64,000 nucleotides of DNA from an uncultured Bacteroidaceae bacterium (GCA_934271655.1 CAKQRW010000001.1:1-64000), one strand, 5' to 3'. Shown: positions 1-9,722, counted from the stretch's first letter. Notes: generated from the sequence alone by a model not told the origin. Numbers and translations: made by a program.

Positions 1-339
1 GTTAAATACGCAAGCAAATACTATTATAAAAACTTAATCATCAGTTAGTTGAATATTATTCAGCAAACACTAATTATGGTTGGCAATCCCTTCAGAGACA
101 AGAAAAGGACAGAAAAATTCCTTCGCTTAATTGATGGCGACATAGAAATCAGATAATCTCAAGTAGCCTCTCATAACCCAGCTAACATTAAGTAAGCAGG
201 TTTCAATATGAGCATCTACTCATCAAACCTTTGCAGAACGATCCAGCCATATTTCCACAGGCAAAAAAACAATCTGTATGGTTGAATAGAACACAGAAGA
301 GGAAAGAGGGAGAATGCACGACATTTTTATAAATTATAG

Positions 340-368
340 CTATAAATGCGGTATTTCATCATTTATAG
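340..368. promoter_or_regulatory. Inverted repeat, possible operator of the efflux operon
   Basis: CTATAAATG at 340-348 and CATTTATAG at 360-368 are perfect 9-bp inverted repeats separated by 11 bases. They lie just upstream of a TAnnTTTG box at 391-398, where an activator or repressor dimer could bind. No regulator gene is visible next to it, so the partner is unknown. A transcribed hairpin is a less likely alternative because the site lies upstream of the promoter box. Confidence 0.4.
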
Positions 369-390
369 CCTTTAAACAAAATTTTATCCG

Positions 391-398
391 TATATTTG
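391..398 (+). promoter_or_regulatory. Promoter -7 box TATATTTG upstream of the efflux operon
   Basis: TATATTTG matches the Bacteroidota -7 consensus TAnnTTTG and lies 54 bases before the TolC-like start codon. A clear TTTG -33 box at 19-21 bases is not seen, so it may be weak or activator dependent. That would fit the inverted repeat just upstream. Confidence 0.45.
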
Positions 399-451
399 CA
401 ATGTATAACCATACAGACAAGACACACATACCTTGCCTTGATTGAAAAACA

Positions 452-1942
452 ATGATAATGAGACAAAGGAAAACAGCAGAGACACTGGCTATAGCCACTG
501 CGGCACTGATGTGCCTCTGCCGCACAGCTTCTGCCCAACGGCTGACACTCAACAACTCTATACGCATAGCGCAAGAGAACTCATTTGATGCCCAGTCGGC
601 AAGATACTCCTACCTTGCCAGCTACTGGACATACCGCACGTTTCAGGCACAGCTGCTGCCGGCAGTGAACATGAGAGGCGACATAGCAAACTTTGACCAC
701 TCGATGGTGGCGGCGCGCAATTTTGATGACGGCCGTGTGGCTTATGTGGACAACAATTCCATGTCCAACACACTCACTCTGTCTGTCGACCAAGAGATAG
801 CAGCCACAGGAGGCACCGTTTCTCTTCAGTCGTACCTGTATCGCCTTGACCAGTTCTCCTACAACGAGAAGACATACAACTCGCAGCCTATCAGAATCAG
901 CTACACACAGCCGCTGCGTGCATACAACGCTCTCAAATGGGAAAAGAAAACCGCCCCGGTGCAGTATGACATAGCAAAGAAAACATACATGTCGGCCATG
1001 CAGGACATTGCCATCAAGACCACACAGCTGTATTTTGATGTGCTGTCCGCACAGTCGGCATACAAACAGAGCCAGTCGTCGCTGTCCGACCGCGAGTCAC
1101 TGCACAAGATGGCACAGCAGCGTCTGCAGCTCGGCACCACAACCAAGAGCGAGGTGCTGCAGCTGGAGCTATCGCTCATCAATGACCGCGTGTCCATGCA
1201 CAATGCCAAGCTGACACTGGACAACGCCATGTATGACCTCTTCTCCTATCTGCGGGTGAACGATTACGAGCAGGCCGACCTGCAAGCCCCATTGGTCATA
1301 CCAGATGTGGTAGTCAACTCAGACATTGTGCTACAGAAAGCCATAGCCAACTCATCACATACGCTGCAGCAGAGATATGACATGCTGGAAGCCGAAAGGA
1401 GCCTGGCGCAAGCGAAAGCCAACAGAGGACTCCAGATGACGCTCAACGGACAGGTAGGCTTCACACAGACGGCCAGCACATTCAAGGGTGCCTATTCAGA
1501 CATACGAGACAACGAGATAGTGGGGCTGACCCTCTCACTCCCGATATTTGACTGGGGCGTGAGCCGCGGACGCGTGAAGATGGCCAAAGCGCAGTTGGAA
1601 GTGACTAAGACACAGCTGGAGCAGGCGCATCAGGATTATCTGGAGGAGCTGAGGCGCAAGGTGACACAGTTCAACTCCCAGCCTACACTGTGCCGCGATG
1701 CCATGAGAGCACAGGAGATAGCTGAGGAACGATACGGCATCATGCTCCGCCGATTCGAGACTGGCGCTGTGTCGGTCACAGACCTCAACACCGCGCAGCA
1801 AGAGATGGAACACGCCAGGTCACAGTACATATCGCAGCTGAACACCTTCTGGAATGACTATTATTCCTTGCAGAAGTCCACCCTTTACGACTGGGTGAAC
1901 AACGCTGACATCGCTGTAGACTTTGACTCGCTTCTCAAATGA
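452..1942 (+). CDS. TolC-family outer membrane efflux channel
   Basis: A 496-residue protein with an N-terminal signal peptide ending near TASAQ (about residue 29). Two long alpha-helical repeats follow (about 30-240 and 250-475), rich in Gln, Ala and Leu, as in the OEP fold. TolC-type trimers form an outer membrane barrel with a periplasmic tunnel that docks onto an RND pump. It is the first gene of an operon with an adaptor 22 bases downstream and two RND permeases, so it is most likely the exit duct of that pump. ATG at 452 and ATG at 458 are both possible starts. The substrate cannot be told from sequence. Confidence 0.92.
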   Translation: MIMRQRKTAETLAIATAALMCLCRTASAQRLTLNNSIRIAQENSFDAQSARYSYLASYWTYRTFQAQLLPAVNMRGDIANFDHSMVAARNFDDGRVAYVDNNSMSNTLTLSVDQEIAATGGTVSLQSYLYRLDQFSYNEKTYNSQPIRISYTQPLRAYNALKWEKKTAPVQYDIAKKTYMSAMQDIAIKTTQLYFDVLSAQSAYKQSQSSLSDRESLHKMAQQRLQLGTTTKSEVLQLELSLINDRVSMHNAKLTLDNAMYDLFSYLRVNDYEQADLQAPLVIPDVVVNSDIVLQKAIANSSHTLQQRYDMLEAERSLAQAKANRGLQMTLNGQVGFTQTASTFKGAYSDIRDNEIVGLTLSLPIFDWGVSRGRVKMAKAQLEVTKTQLEQAHQDYLEELRRKVTQFNSQPTLCRDAMRAQEIAEERYGIMLRRFETGAVSVTDLNTAQQEMEHARSQYISQLNTFWNDYYSLQKSTLYDWVNNADIAVDFDSLLK

Positions 1943-1964
1943 CAACTACTGAACGACAATACAG

Positions 1965-3104
1965 ATGATAAACAACAAGCAAACATATCGCTCCAGCAAG
2001 ATGACCAAGGTCATGACGCTGATGATGGCTGCGCTCGTGCTTGCCATGCTCTCGTGCAAGAGCGGCAAGAAAGAAGAAGAGGCAACCGACTTTGCCGACC
2101 AGGAACAGGCCGTGGCAGAAGTGGACACAATGTCGCTGTCGATCCAGACTTTTCAGAAACAGATACTATGCAACGGACGTTTAGCCGCCATACACAAAGC
2201 AGAACTGGCGTGTCCCAACTCTGGGGACATACTGCAGAGCGTGAATGTGCGCAACGGCCAGCGAGTGAGCGCAGGCCAGCTGCTTGCCGTTTCCGACACG
2301 AGAGACAAAAGCGTGGAGCTGGACAAGGCACGCCACGATCTGGAACGTTCGACGGTTGAGCTGCAAGACAAGCTGATAGGCCTCGGCTATGACGTGTCCT
2401 CTGCCAGTAAGGACGGATGGCGGCAGCGCGTGCCGGCAGATGTGCTGAGAAGAGCAGAAGTGACATCAGGATATTACTCAGCACAGTTCGCCGTGCAGGC
2501 CGCACAGACAGCCCTTTCAGACTGCAGGCTGACCGCTCCTTTCAGCGGACGCATAGCAGACCTCACGGCGCGCCCTCATCAGCGGGGCGACAAATTCTGC
2601 ACGCTTATAGACGATTCCTATTTCGACGTGGAGTTCCGCATTCTTGAGGCAGAATTGCCATCTGTGCATACAGGCACAAAAGTAAAGGTCTCTCCCTTCG
2701 TGCAAGAAGAAGATGTCTATGATGGCAGCGTGACAGAGGTAAACCCCACAGTGGACGACAAGGGACTCGTCAAGGTGGTGGCAAGAGTGAAGAATGCAGG
2801 CGGGCATCTTGTGGACGGCATGAACGTGAAGGTCATCATTGAGAACTCTGTGCCAGACATGATGGTGGTGCCCAAAGAAGCCGTGGTGGAGAGAGACGGC
2901 TACCATGTCGTGTTCATGTATGACACAAAGACCAGTCACGCCGTGTGGACATATGTTGACATAGCTTACAGCAACCTGACAAGCTTTGCCATCACAGGCT
3001 GCGCCAAGAAAGAGACCGAGCTGCATGAAGGAGACATTGTCATCACCTCCGGCAACCTTAACCTCGCCGACGACACCGAAGTGAGAATAGCCGCAGATGA
3101 GTGA
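1965..3104 (+). CDS. RND efflux periplasmic adaptor (membrane fusion protein)
   Basis: A 379-residue HlyD/AcrA-type adaptor. The N-terminus is a lipoprotein signal with lipobox LAMLSC, so the protein is probably tethered by lipid. A lipoyl half-motif (ACPNSGDILQSVNVRNGQ, about residues 69-86), a helical hairpin, the second lipoyl half (LTAPFSGRIADL, near 190) and beta-barrel and membrane-proximal segments follow. The protein bridges the inner membrane pump and the TolC-like channel encoded just upstream. An in-frame ATG at 2001 would give a more compact signal peptide (MTKVMTLMM...) and may be the true start. Confidence 0.9.
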   Translation: MINNKQTYRSSKMTKVMTLMMAALVLAMLSCKSGKKEEEATDFADQEQAVAEVDTMSLSIQTFQKQILCNGRLAAIHKAELACPNSGDILQSVNVRNGQRVSAGQLLAVSDTRDKSVELDKARHDLERSTVELQDKLIGLGYDVSSASKDGWRQRVPADVLRRAEVTSGYYSAQFAVQAAQTALSDCRLTAPFSGRIADLTARPHQRGDKFCTLIDDSYFDVEFRILEAELPSVHTGTKVKVSPFVQEEDVYDGSVTEVNPTVDDKGLVKVVARVKNAGGHLVDGMNVKVIIENSVPDMMVVPKEAVVERDGYHVVFMYDTKTSHAVWTYVDIAYSNLTSFAITGCAKKETELHEGDIVITSGNLNLADDTEVRIAADE

Positions 3105-3149
3105 GGCTGCCCTCCAAAGCAAGCAAGCGCGCCTTGAGCGACATCCATC

Positions 3150-3227
3150 ATAAGCAGGTGCTCAAAATCATCTTTTCTACTCAAGATAGAGCGCGTCAAA
3201 TATAAAAACCATCATGAACACCTACAC
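3150..3227. repeat. Short copy of the TIR-bounded intergenic element (78 bp)
   Basis: The segment begins ATAAGCAGGTGCTCAAAATC and ends ATCATGAACACCTACAC, so its ends are inverted copies of the TAAGTAGGTGTTCA terminal repeat seen at 9876-10137. The interior shares CAAGATAGAG...GCAAATAT-like sequence with that larger copy. It sits inside the efflux operon between the adaptor and the first permease. It resembles a minimal or internally deleted member of a non-coding mobile repeat family. Confidence 0.6.
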
Positions 3228-3244
3228 AAAACAGACATATAGCA

Positions 3245-6200
3245 ATGCTGAAGACATTACTCCATCGCCCCATAGCAGTCACAATGGCACTGATAGCCAT
3301 TGTGACACTTGGCATCCTTGCTCTTGGCAAAATGCCTGTGTCACTCATGCCCGACATTGATATACCGCGCATCACAGTGCAGGTATCCTCGCCTGGCTCA
3401 TCGGCCAGGGAAGTGGAGCAGCGCATGGTCACTCCCATGCGACAGCAGCTCTCGCAAGTGGCAGGACTGAAAGGCATAGAGTCGTCATCGCGGCTGGATG
3501 GCGGCACCATAACCCTGTCTTTCGACCCCGGCAGCAACATGTCGCTCATATTCATAGAGGTGAATGAGAAGATAGACCGAGCTATGAACTCCATGCCCAA
3601 AGACATGGAGCGTCCCAAAGTGATGAAGATGGGCGCGCTGGACATCCCTGCTTTCTATGTGGACATAACAGCAGCAAGAGACTCCGTGCCCATGCACGAC
3701 ATCAGCCGCTTGGCAAAAAATGTCATAAGCAAGCGCATGGAGCAACTGCCTGAAGTGGCCATGGTAGACATGAGCGGCACGGTGGGCACACAAATTACGG
3801 TACAGCCAGACGAGGCTAAGTTGGCGGCTCTGGGCCTGAGCAACCGCGACATAGAGAACGCCATCAACGACAACAACATCATCCTGGAGGCCCTGAGCAT
3901 ACGTGACGGCATATACCGCTACAGCATACATTTCGACTCCCAAATCCTTTCTGTGTCAGACATTGAAGATATATACATACGTCATGAGGGCCGTCTTGTG
4001 CAGCTCAAGGAACTGTGTGACGTGGCAGAGGTTCCAGCCCCGCGCAGCGGCATGGTGAGGAGCATGGGCAAGGATGCCGTGACCCTGGCCGTCATAAAGC
4101 AGAACGACGCGCAGATGGCTGACTTGCAGAAGGACATGGACAATCTCATAGACGAAATGAAGTCAGACTATCCTACGCTCAACTTCGAGACAACACGCGA
4201 CCAGACCAGCCTTCTCTCATACAGCATGGAGAATCTGGAATGGAACCTTGCCATGGGAGCCGTCATGGCTTGCTTGGTGCTGTTTGTCTTTCTAGGAGGC
4301 TGGAGAATGCCGCTGCTTGTCACCATATCAATACCACTTTCCCTCATACTCACGCTGCTGTGCTTCTATATCATGGGCATGTCTATCAACATCATCTCTC
4401 TGTCAGGCCTCATCCTCGGAGTGGGCATGATAGTAGACAACGCCATCATTGTGATAGACAACATAAGGCAGAGAGGACGGTGCGAGGAGCGCAACGTGGT
4501 GGCTGCTGTGAAAGAAGTGTTCATGCCTATGCTGTCTTCTGTCCTGACCACCTGCTCCGTATTCATCCCACTGATTTTTCTCAGCGGAACAGCCGGAGCC
4601 TTGTTCTACGACCAAGCCATGGGAGTGGCCCTTGCCCTGTTTGCATCTCTGGCCGTGGCCTCGATAGTCATACCTGTCTATTACTATGCCATGTTCAGAG
4701 GCAAAAATGGATATGCAGAGCTTGCTGAAACGGATAAAAGCCATGGACACAATATCGAGGCCAAGGCTAACAGATGGCTTACCAAAGGATATGAGCGTGT
4801 GCTGTCGCTGTGTTTCCGGCATCAGAAGAGTGTGCTCGCAGGCATTGCCGTGTGTGTGCTTCTCATCGCGGCACTATTCCCCTACATGCGCAAGGAGCGC
4901 ATGCCAGAGATAGAGCACGATGACACACTCATGCACGTGGACTGGAACAAAGGCATTACCGCGGAGGAGAACGACCGCCGCATGCGTGACCTTCTGAAGC
5001 TTGTAGACAAAAGTCTGGAAGCCAGCACTGTGATGGCGGGCGTGCAAGACTTCATGCTTCCCCACACCAAAGACATTACGGGCAACGAGGCCGTGTGCTA
5101 CATGAAGGCCCGCACCAAGGAGTCGCTCGACAGCGTGAAGCGTGCCATTGAGTCTCATATGGCCAACAGATACCCTGAGGCCAAGGTGGAGTATGGGATA
5201 GCGGCAAGTGTCTTTGACATGATTTTTTCCACAGACATGCCAGACCTGGAAGTGCGGCTCAGCATGAAAGATGGCGGCAGGCCCCAGGTAGAAGACTCAC
5301 GGCATGTGACCGACATGCTACGCAGGAAATACCCGCACCTCGGCATCCAGCCTGTAGCCACCGAATCCGACATACGCTATGCGGCAGACCCCGAGCAGAT
5401 GGCTTATTACAAAGTCTCTTACCAGCAATTGTACAACGAACTGAAGCAGCTGCTGGGCAACTCACGCATCTATGACATAAGCAGCGGAGGCGAGAATGTG
5501 CCCATAGTCGTCATGTCCGCTTCACGCTTCTGGCCAGCCTACAGCATCAACGGCACACCTTCAGACATGGCCGAGACAGAAGAGAGCGCACGTCTGCTCA
5601 CGCACGCCATCGTCAACAGCGACGGAGTAGAGGTTCCGCTGATGTACCTGCTCTCCCCTTCAAAGGGCGAGGACTACAAGCGTCTCAGCGCAGGCAGCGA
5701 GGGTGAATACGCCACGATAAAGATTGAGCATGCCGACGACGATGAGGTGAAAGACATCATGAGAAGCATGAAAGACATCGAGAAGGCAGGCACAAACGAC
5801 AAGGAGCTGAAAGCCACATATGCCGGAAACTATTTCGCAAGCCGCGAGATGATAGGCGAACTGGCAATGGTGCTGCTTGTGGCCTTGCTGCTGCTGTATT
5901 TCATCCTGGCAGCCCAGTTTGAGAGTATCGTGCAGCCAGCCATCATTCTGGCAGAGGTGGCGGTGGACACCTGCGTTGTCATGGCTGCGCTGTTCGTGAT
6001 GGGCGAGTCGCTCAACCTCATGTCGATGATTGGCCTTGTGGTGATGAGCGGCATCATCATCAACGACTCCATCCTCAAGGTAGACACCATCAACAGTCTC
6101 AGGCGCTCAGGCACGCCACTGGTCAAGGCCATAGTGCTGGCTGGACACAAGAGGCTGAAGCCTATCGTGATGACATCGCTGACAACGATTCTTGCCATTG

Positions 6201-6346
6201 TGCCCTTTCTGCATCGTGGAGATATGGGATCGGCCTTGCAATATCCTCTGTCCCTCACACTTATTGTGGGAATGATAGCTGGCACGGCAGTCAGCCTGTT
6301 TATTGTTCCGCTTATGTATTACATCATTTACCGCAGAAGGCCATGA
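3245..6346 (+). CDS. RND-family efflux permease, first of a tandem pair
   Basis: A 1033-residue inner membrane pump of the HAE/AcrB type, the usual length. It shows TM1 (about 11-28), a periplasmic porter loop opening with PVSLMPDIDIPRITVQ, a TM2-TM6 block (about 335-490), a second porter loop, and a TM7-TM12 block to the C-terminus. The TM4 proton-relay motif reads GMIVDNAIIVIDN with Asp398-Asn399, so the first of the two AcrB aspartates is kept. It would export small molecules with proton influx through the adaptor and TolC-like partner upstream. Its stop overlaps the next permease start by ATGA, implying translational coupling and possibly a mixed trimer as in MdtBC. Confidence 0.93.
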   Translation: MLKTLLHRPIAVTMALIAIVTLGILALGKMPVSLMPDIDIPRITVQVSSPGSSAREVEQRMVTPMRQQLSQVAGLKGIESSSRLDGGTITLSFDPGSNMSLIFIEVNEKIDRAMNSMPKDMERPKVMKMGALDIPAFYVDITAARDSVPMHDISRLAKNVISKRMEQLPEVAMVDMSGTVGTQITVQPDEAKLAALGLSNRDIENAINDNNIILEALSIRDGIYRYSIHFDSQILSVSDIEDIYIRHEGRLVQLKELCDVAEVPAPRSGMVRSMGKDAVTLAVIKQNDAQMADLQKDMDNLIDEMKSDYPTLNFETTRDQTSLLSYSMENLEWNLAMGAVMACLVLFVFLGGWRMPLLVTISIPLSLILTLLCFYIMGMSINIISLSGLILGVGMIVDNAIIVIDNIRQRGRCEERNVVAAVKEVFMPMLSSVLTTCSVFIPLIFLSGTAGALFYDQAMGVALALFASLAVASIVIPVYYYAMFRGKNGYAELAETDKSHGHNIEAKANRWLTKGYERVLSLCFRHQKSVLAGIAVCVLLIAALFPYMRKERMPEIEHDDTLMHVDWNKGITAEENDRRMRDLLKLVDKSLEASTVMAGVQDFMLPHTKDITGNEAVCYMKARTKESLDSVKRAIESHMANRYPEAKVEYGIAASVFDMIFSTDMPDLEVRLSMKDGGRPQVEDSRHVTDMLRRKYPHLGIQPVATESDIRYAADPEQMAYYKVSYQQLYNELKQLLGNSRIYDISSGGENVPIVVMSASRFWPAYSINGTPSDMAETEESARLLTHAIVNSDGVEVPLMYLLSPSKGEDYKRLSAGSEGEYATIKIEHADDDEVKDIMRSMKDIEKAGTNDKELKATYAGNYFASREMIGELAMVLLVALLLLYFILAAQFESIVQPAIILAEVAVDTCVVMAALFVMGESLNLMSMIGLVVMSGIIINDSILKVDTINSLRRSGTPLVKAIVLAGHKRLKPIVMTSLTTILAIVPFLHRGDMGSALQYPLSLTLIVGMIAGTAVSLFIVPLMYYIIYRRRP

Positions 6347-9300
6347 AGCATACTTTTCCCATATTGCTCACCATGTGCGTGCTCATGGTGATAGGAGCAG
6401 CGCTGATAGGCCGGCTGGACATAGGCAACGAGCCTCGTCCCGAGCAGGGCAAGACACTCACCATAAGCTACTGGTGGAGCGGCAAGGCTGCCAAGGTGGT
6501 GGAACAGAATGTCACCTCACGCATAGAGGCCCTGGCGTCATCTGTCAGGGGCGTTGAGAGCGTGTCGTCCGTGAGCGAATTTGGATTGGGGCGCGTCACC
6601 GTGCAGCTGAAGAAACAGGCTGACGTGTCGTCCGTGAAGTTTGAGATAGCGTCGCTGCTCCGCCAGATGAGGAACAAACTGCCACATGACATGTCATACC
6701 CATCGCTGCAAGGCGGCGAGATAGACGCAGGACGCAGTGACGATGATGACGTGAAGCATCTGCTGTCATACCAGGTCAATGCCGACATGCCCGACGAGCA
6801 GATACGCCAAGTGGTGGAGCGTGAGGTGAGACCGAAGATGGAGCACGTGGAGGGTGTGCACCACGTGGAGGTCACAGGAGGCCCAGGACAGTACATGGAA
6901 ATAGCCTACGATGCCCAGAGGCTTGCCGCCTATGGCGTCGGGGGAGAAGACATAGCCGAGGCTGTGAGAAGCTTCGCGGGGCGAGAGGACATCGTCGGAA
7001 GCATCAGCACGGAAGGCGGCAAAACGTTTGTTCCACTGCTGCTTTTCACCACAAAAGAAGACATGGGACTGGAGAGGATGCCTGTGAAGAACATAGATGG
7101 AAAGATCATCTACCTGAACGACCTTGCTTCATGCACCCTGCGCCAGAAGAAGCCCGACAGCTATTACAGGGTGAACGGCATGAACACTGTGTACATAAAT
7201 GTCTACGCCGAAAAGGATGCTGACATCGTGGCCACAGCAGACGAGGTCAAGCCGCTGGCCAAGTGTGATGGCATGGTCTTCAAGACAACATACGACAGGG
7301 CAGAGGAGCAACTGTCAGAATTCAGGACACTCGTGCTCCGCTCCTCCGTCACGCTGGCCATACTGCTGCTCTTCGTGTGGCTGAGCGGAGGGCGCAGCTG
7401 GAAATATCTCGCCATCATCTCGTGCACGCTGGCCGCCAACATACTGATAGCCGTAATAGTCTACTGGCTGCTCGACCTGCGCCTGCATCCCATGTCCATG
7501 GCCGGCATGACGGTGTCGCTTGGCATCATCATAGATTCCACCATCGTCATGGTGGACCACTACAGCTATTACCGCAACAGGAAGGCTTTTCTCGGCATCC
7601 TGGCTGCCATGCTCACCACTATAGGCTCGCTCGTCGTCGTGTTCTGGCTGCCCGACAACCTGCGTCATGATCTGAAGGATTTTTCCATCATCGTGATGGT
7701 CAACCTGGCTGTGGCGCTGGCCGTGGCCATGCTTTTCGCCCCTGCGCTGGTGAGCAGCATGGACTACAGCAGCCGCATGTCTCACAGCATGCGGGCCAGG
7801 AGGCTGGCGGTGAAGATGACAGGCCTCTATGAGAGATACATCATGATAGGCCAGCACAAGATATGGCGATGGAGCCTCCTCGCTGCCTTTGCAGGGGCTT
7901 TTGCAGGGTCGCTTGCGCTGTTTGCCGAGTGTCTCGACACCAACAGCTTCAAGCCGAAGGAGGAGGAGATGCAGCTTCACATACGTGCGCAGATGCCACT
8001 GGGAGGCAGTGTGCATGAACTCAACGACAAGGTGAAGACGGTAGAGGCATTCCTTTCCAGATACAGTGAGATAAAGCGATATGAGACCAGCGTGAACTGG
8101 TGGGGAGCCACCATTGACGTGTCGTTCCGTGAAGAAGCTCTGCACACAGGATTCCCATATCTTCTGGAGAACAAGGTCATCGGAAAAGTCATCACCATAG
8201 GCGGCGCAGACTGGAGCACCTATGGCGTGAGCGACCGCGGCTTCAGCAACTCGCTCAACCTGCAGTACAGAGCCAACCGCATAGAGATAGCCGGTTACGA
8301 CTACGACAGGCTCTACCGCTATGCCGAGGACATGTGCCGCGACATGGCGCGCAACGCCAGAGTGACAGACCTGACCATAGAGACTCCGGGGCATGAGCGG
8401 CAGGAAGAGGAGATATACATGGAGTACGACAAGAGAATGATGGCAGCAGACAGCGTCACCCCACGGCTTATACATTCATCGCTGGCCAGCATGCTGTCTG
8501 AGACAGATGCGGGCGACATCAGCATAAGACGACACGCCAATACACGCCGCCCGGTCCTGAGGACTAACGCTGTCGTGCGCCCTGTCGACACGGAGGCTTT
8601 CGACTTGTGGCAACTGGAGAATTCCTACATAAAGGCAGACGGACGGGACATGAGGCCGAGCGACTTCATGTCTGTGAGGCGGCGCGAGGCAAAAAACTGC
8701 ATACCGCGAGAGAACCAGGAATACGTGCTGCGAGTGGCTTTCAATATGCTTGGCTCATACACGTACACAAGCCGCTACATCAAGCAGGTGAGGGAGAAGT
8801 ATGACCATCTCTTTCCCGTGGGCTTCCGGTGTGTCGACCGAGGCTACTGGGACGATGAGGAGGCCGGCACACAGTACTGGCTCATCGGACTCATAGCCGT
8901 CATCATCTTCTGGCTGTGCGCCATGCTCTTTGAGAGTCTGAAACAGGCTCTGGCTGTAGTGCTGCTCATACCTGCATCGTTCATAGGCCTGTTCCTCACC
9001 TATTGGCTCACAGGCGTGCCTTTTGGCACCGGCGGATTTGCTGCCATGGTCTTGCTGTGCGGACTGACGGTGAACGCTGGCATCTACATAATATGTGAAT
9101 ACCGCAACTCTGGCAACTACCTGCGCGCCTTCAACCACAAGATTGTGCCTATCATGCTCACAGTCCTATCCACTGTGCTCGGCATGGTGCCGTTTCTCAC
9201 CGACGGAGCTGACGACCAGCCTTTCTGGTTCTCACTCGCTGTAGGCACAGTGGGCGGACTTGCTTTCAGCCTACTGCCTCTGGCTTGGTTCATGCCGCTG

Positions 9301-9393
9301 ACCATGAATATTGCGATAAGAAGGACTGCGCCTAAAAGTGACAGGATAGAATCAGACATCGAAAAATCTAAGGTTTGTCATCTGGAATCCTAA
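6343..9393 (+). CDS. RND-family efflux permease, second of a tandem pair
   Basis: A 1016-residue RND permease that starts inside the stop of the first (ATGA overlap). The TM2-TM6 block (about 330-490) and TM8-TM12 block (about 845-1000) are clear. The TM4 motif reads GIIIDSTIVMVDH with Asp398-Ser399, so the second relay acid of AcrB is replaced, and differently from the first permease. It diverges strongly from its neighbour, so it is an old paralogue and not a recent duplicate. The last residues (KVCHLES) and stop codon are encoded by the first units of a 22-bp tandem repeat, so the C-terminal tail looks repeat-derived. Confidence 0.9.
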   Translation: MKHTFPILLTMCVLMVIGAALIGRLDIGNEPRPEQGKTLTISYWWSGKAAKVVEQNVTSRIEALASSVRGVESVSSVSEFGLGRVTVQLKKQADVSSVKFEIASLLRQMRNKLPHDMSYPSLQGGEIDAGRSDDDDVKHLLSYQVNADMPDEQIRQVVEREVRPKMEHVEGVHHVEVTGGPGQYMEIAYDAQRLAAYGVGGEDIAEAVRSFAGREDIVGSISTEGGKTFVPLLLFTTKEDMGLERMPVKNIDGKIIYLNDLASCTLRQKKPDSYYRVNGMNTVYINVYAEKDADIVATADEVKPLAKCDGMVFKTTYDRAEEQLSEFRTLVLRSSVTLAILLLFVWLSGGRSWKYLAIISCTLAANILIAVIVYWLLDLRLHPMSMAGMTVSLGIIIDSTIVMVDHYSYYRNRKAFLGILAAMLTTIGSLVVVFWLPDNLRHDLKDFSIIVMVNLAVALAVAMLFAPALVSSMDYSSRMSHSMRARRLAVKMTGLYERYIMIGQHKIWRWSLLAAFAGAFAGSLALFAECLDTNSFKPKEEEMQLHIRAQMPLGGSVHELNDKVKTVEAFLSRYSEIKRYETSVNWWGATIDVSFREEALHTGFPYLLENKVIGKVITIGGADWSTYGVSDRGFSNSLNLQYRANRIEIAGYDYDRLYRYAEDMCRDMARNARVTDLTIETPGHERQEEEIYMEYDKRMMAADSVTPRLIHSSLASMLSETDAGDISIRRHANTRRPVLRTNAVVRPVDTEAFDLWQLENSYIKADGRDMRPSDFMSVRRREAKNCIPRENQEYVLRVAFNMLGSYTYTSRYIKQVREKYDHLFPVGFRCVDRGYWDDEEAGTQYWLIGLIAVIIFWLCAMLFESLKQALAVVLLIPASFIGLFLTYWLTGVPFGTGGFAAMVLLCGLTVNAGIYIICEYRNSGNYLRAFNHKIVPIMLTVLSTVLGMVPFLTDGADDQPFWFSLAVGTVGGLAFSLLPLAWFMPLTMNIAIRRTAPKSDRIESDIEKSKVCHLES

Positions 9394-9587
9394 GGTTTAT
9401 CATCTGGAATCCTAAGGTTTATCATCTGGAATCCTAAGGTTTATCATCAAGGGATCTAAGGTTTATCATCAAGGTATCTAAGGTTTATCATCAAGGGATC
9501 TAAGGTTTATCATCAAGGGATCTGAGGTTTATCATCAAGGGATCTGAGGTTAGTCATCAAGGATTCTGAGACCGTTCATCAAGGTAT
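9368..9587. repeat. 22-bp tandem repeat array A, ten units
   Basis: Ten consecutive 22-base units without length change. Units 1-3 read CTAAGGTTT(A/G)TCATC followed by TGGAATC; units 4-8 end in AAGGGAT or AAGGTAT; units 9-10 are more degenerate (CTGAGG, CTGAGA). Sequence drifts gradually from left to right, as expected of slippage followed by point mutation. Unit 1 and the start of unit 2 lie inside the end of the RND permease gene and supply its stop codon. Arrays of the same period and a similar CCTA(A/T)(G/A)G core lie at 36267-36376 and 61247-61399. There are no spacers, so this is not CRISPR. Confidence 0.9.
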
Positions 9588-9722
9588 CAAGAGCATTGGC
9601 TTTATGCGTGAACAAATGTGATGCTGCGCGTCATGTACAGAAGGCTTGTGTCAGTGGCTGTATGTGATGTGCCGTGCCAGCGCTTCGCGGTGTCTTCGCC
9701 GCAGAATGTCTTGCCATGCGGA

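Larger units (their letters stand above)
1..451. other. Gene-free upstream region of the efflux operon
   Basis: No convincing coding region is visible on either strand in these 451 bases. The region is AT-rich. Its right half carries an inverted repeat and a TAnnTTTG box, described separately, which probably drive the efflux operon. The gene to the left lies outside the window. Confidence 0.6.

Noticed and set aside
9368..9587. CRISPR array
   Set aside because: Units are contiguous 22-base repeats with no unique spacers between them, and no cas gene is in the window.
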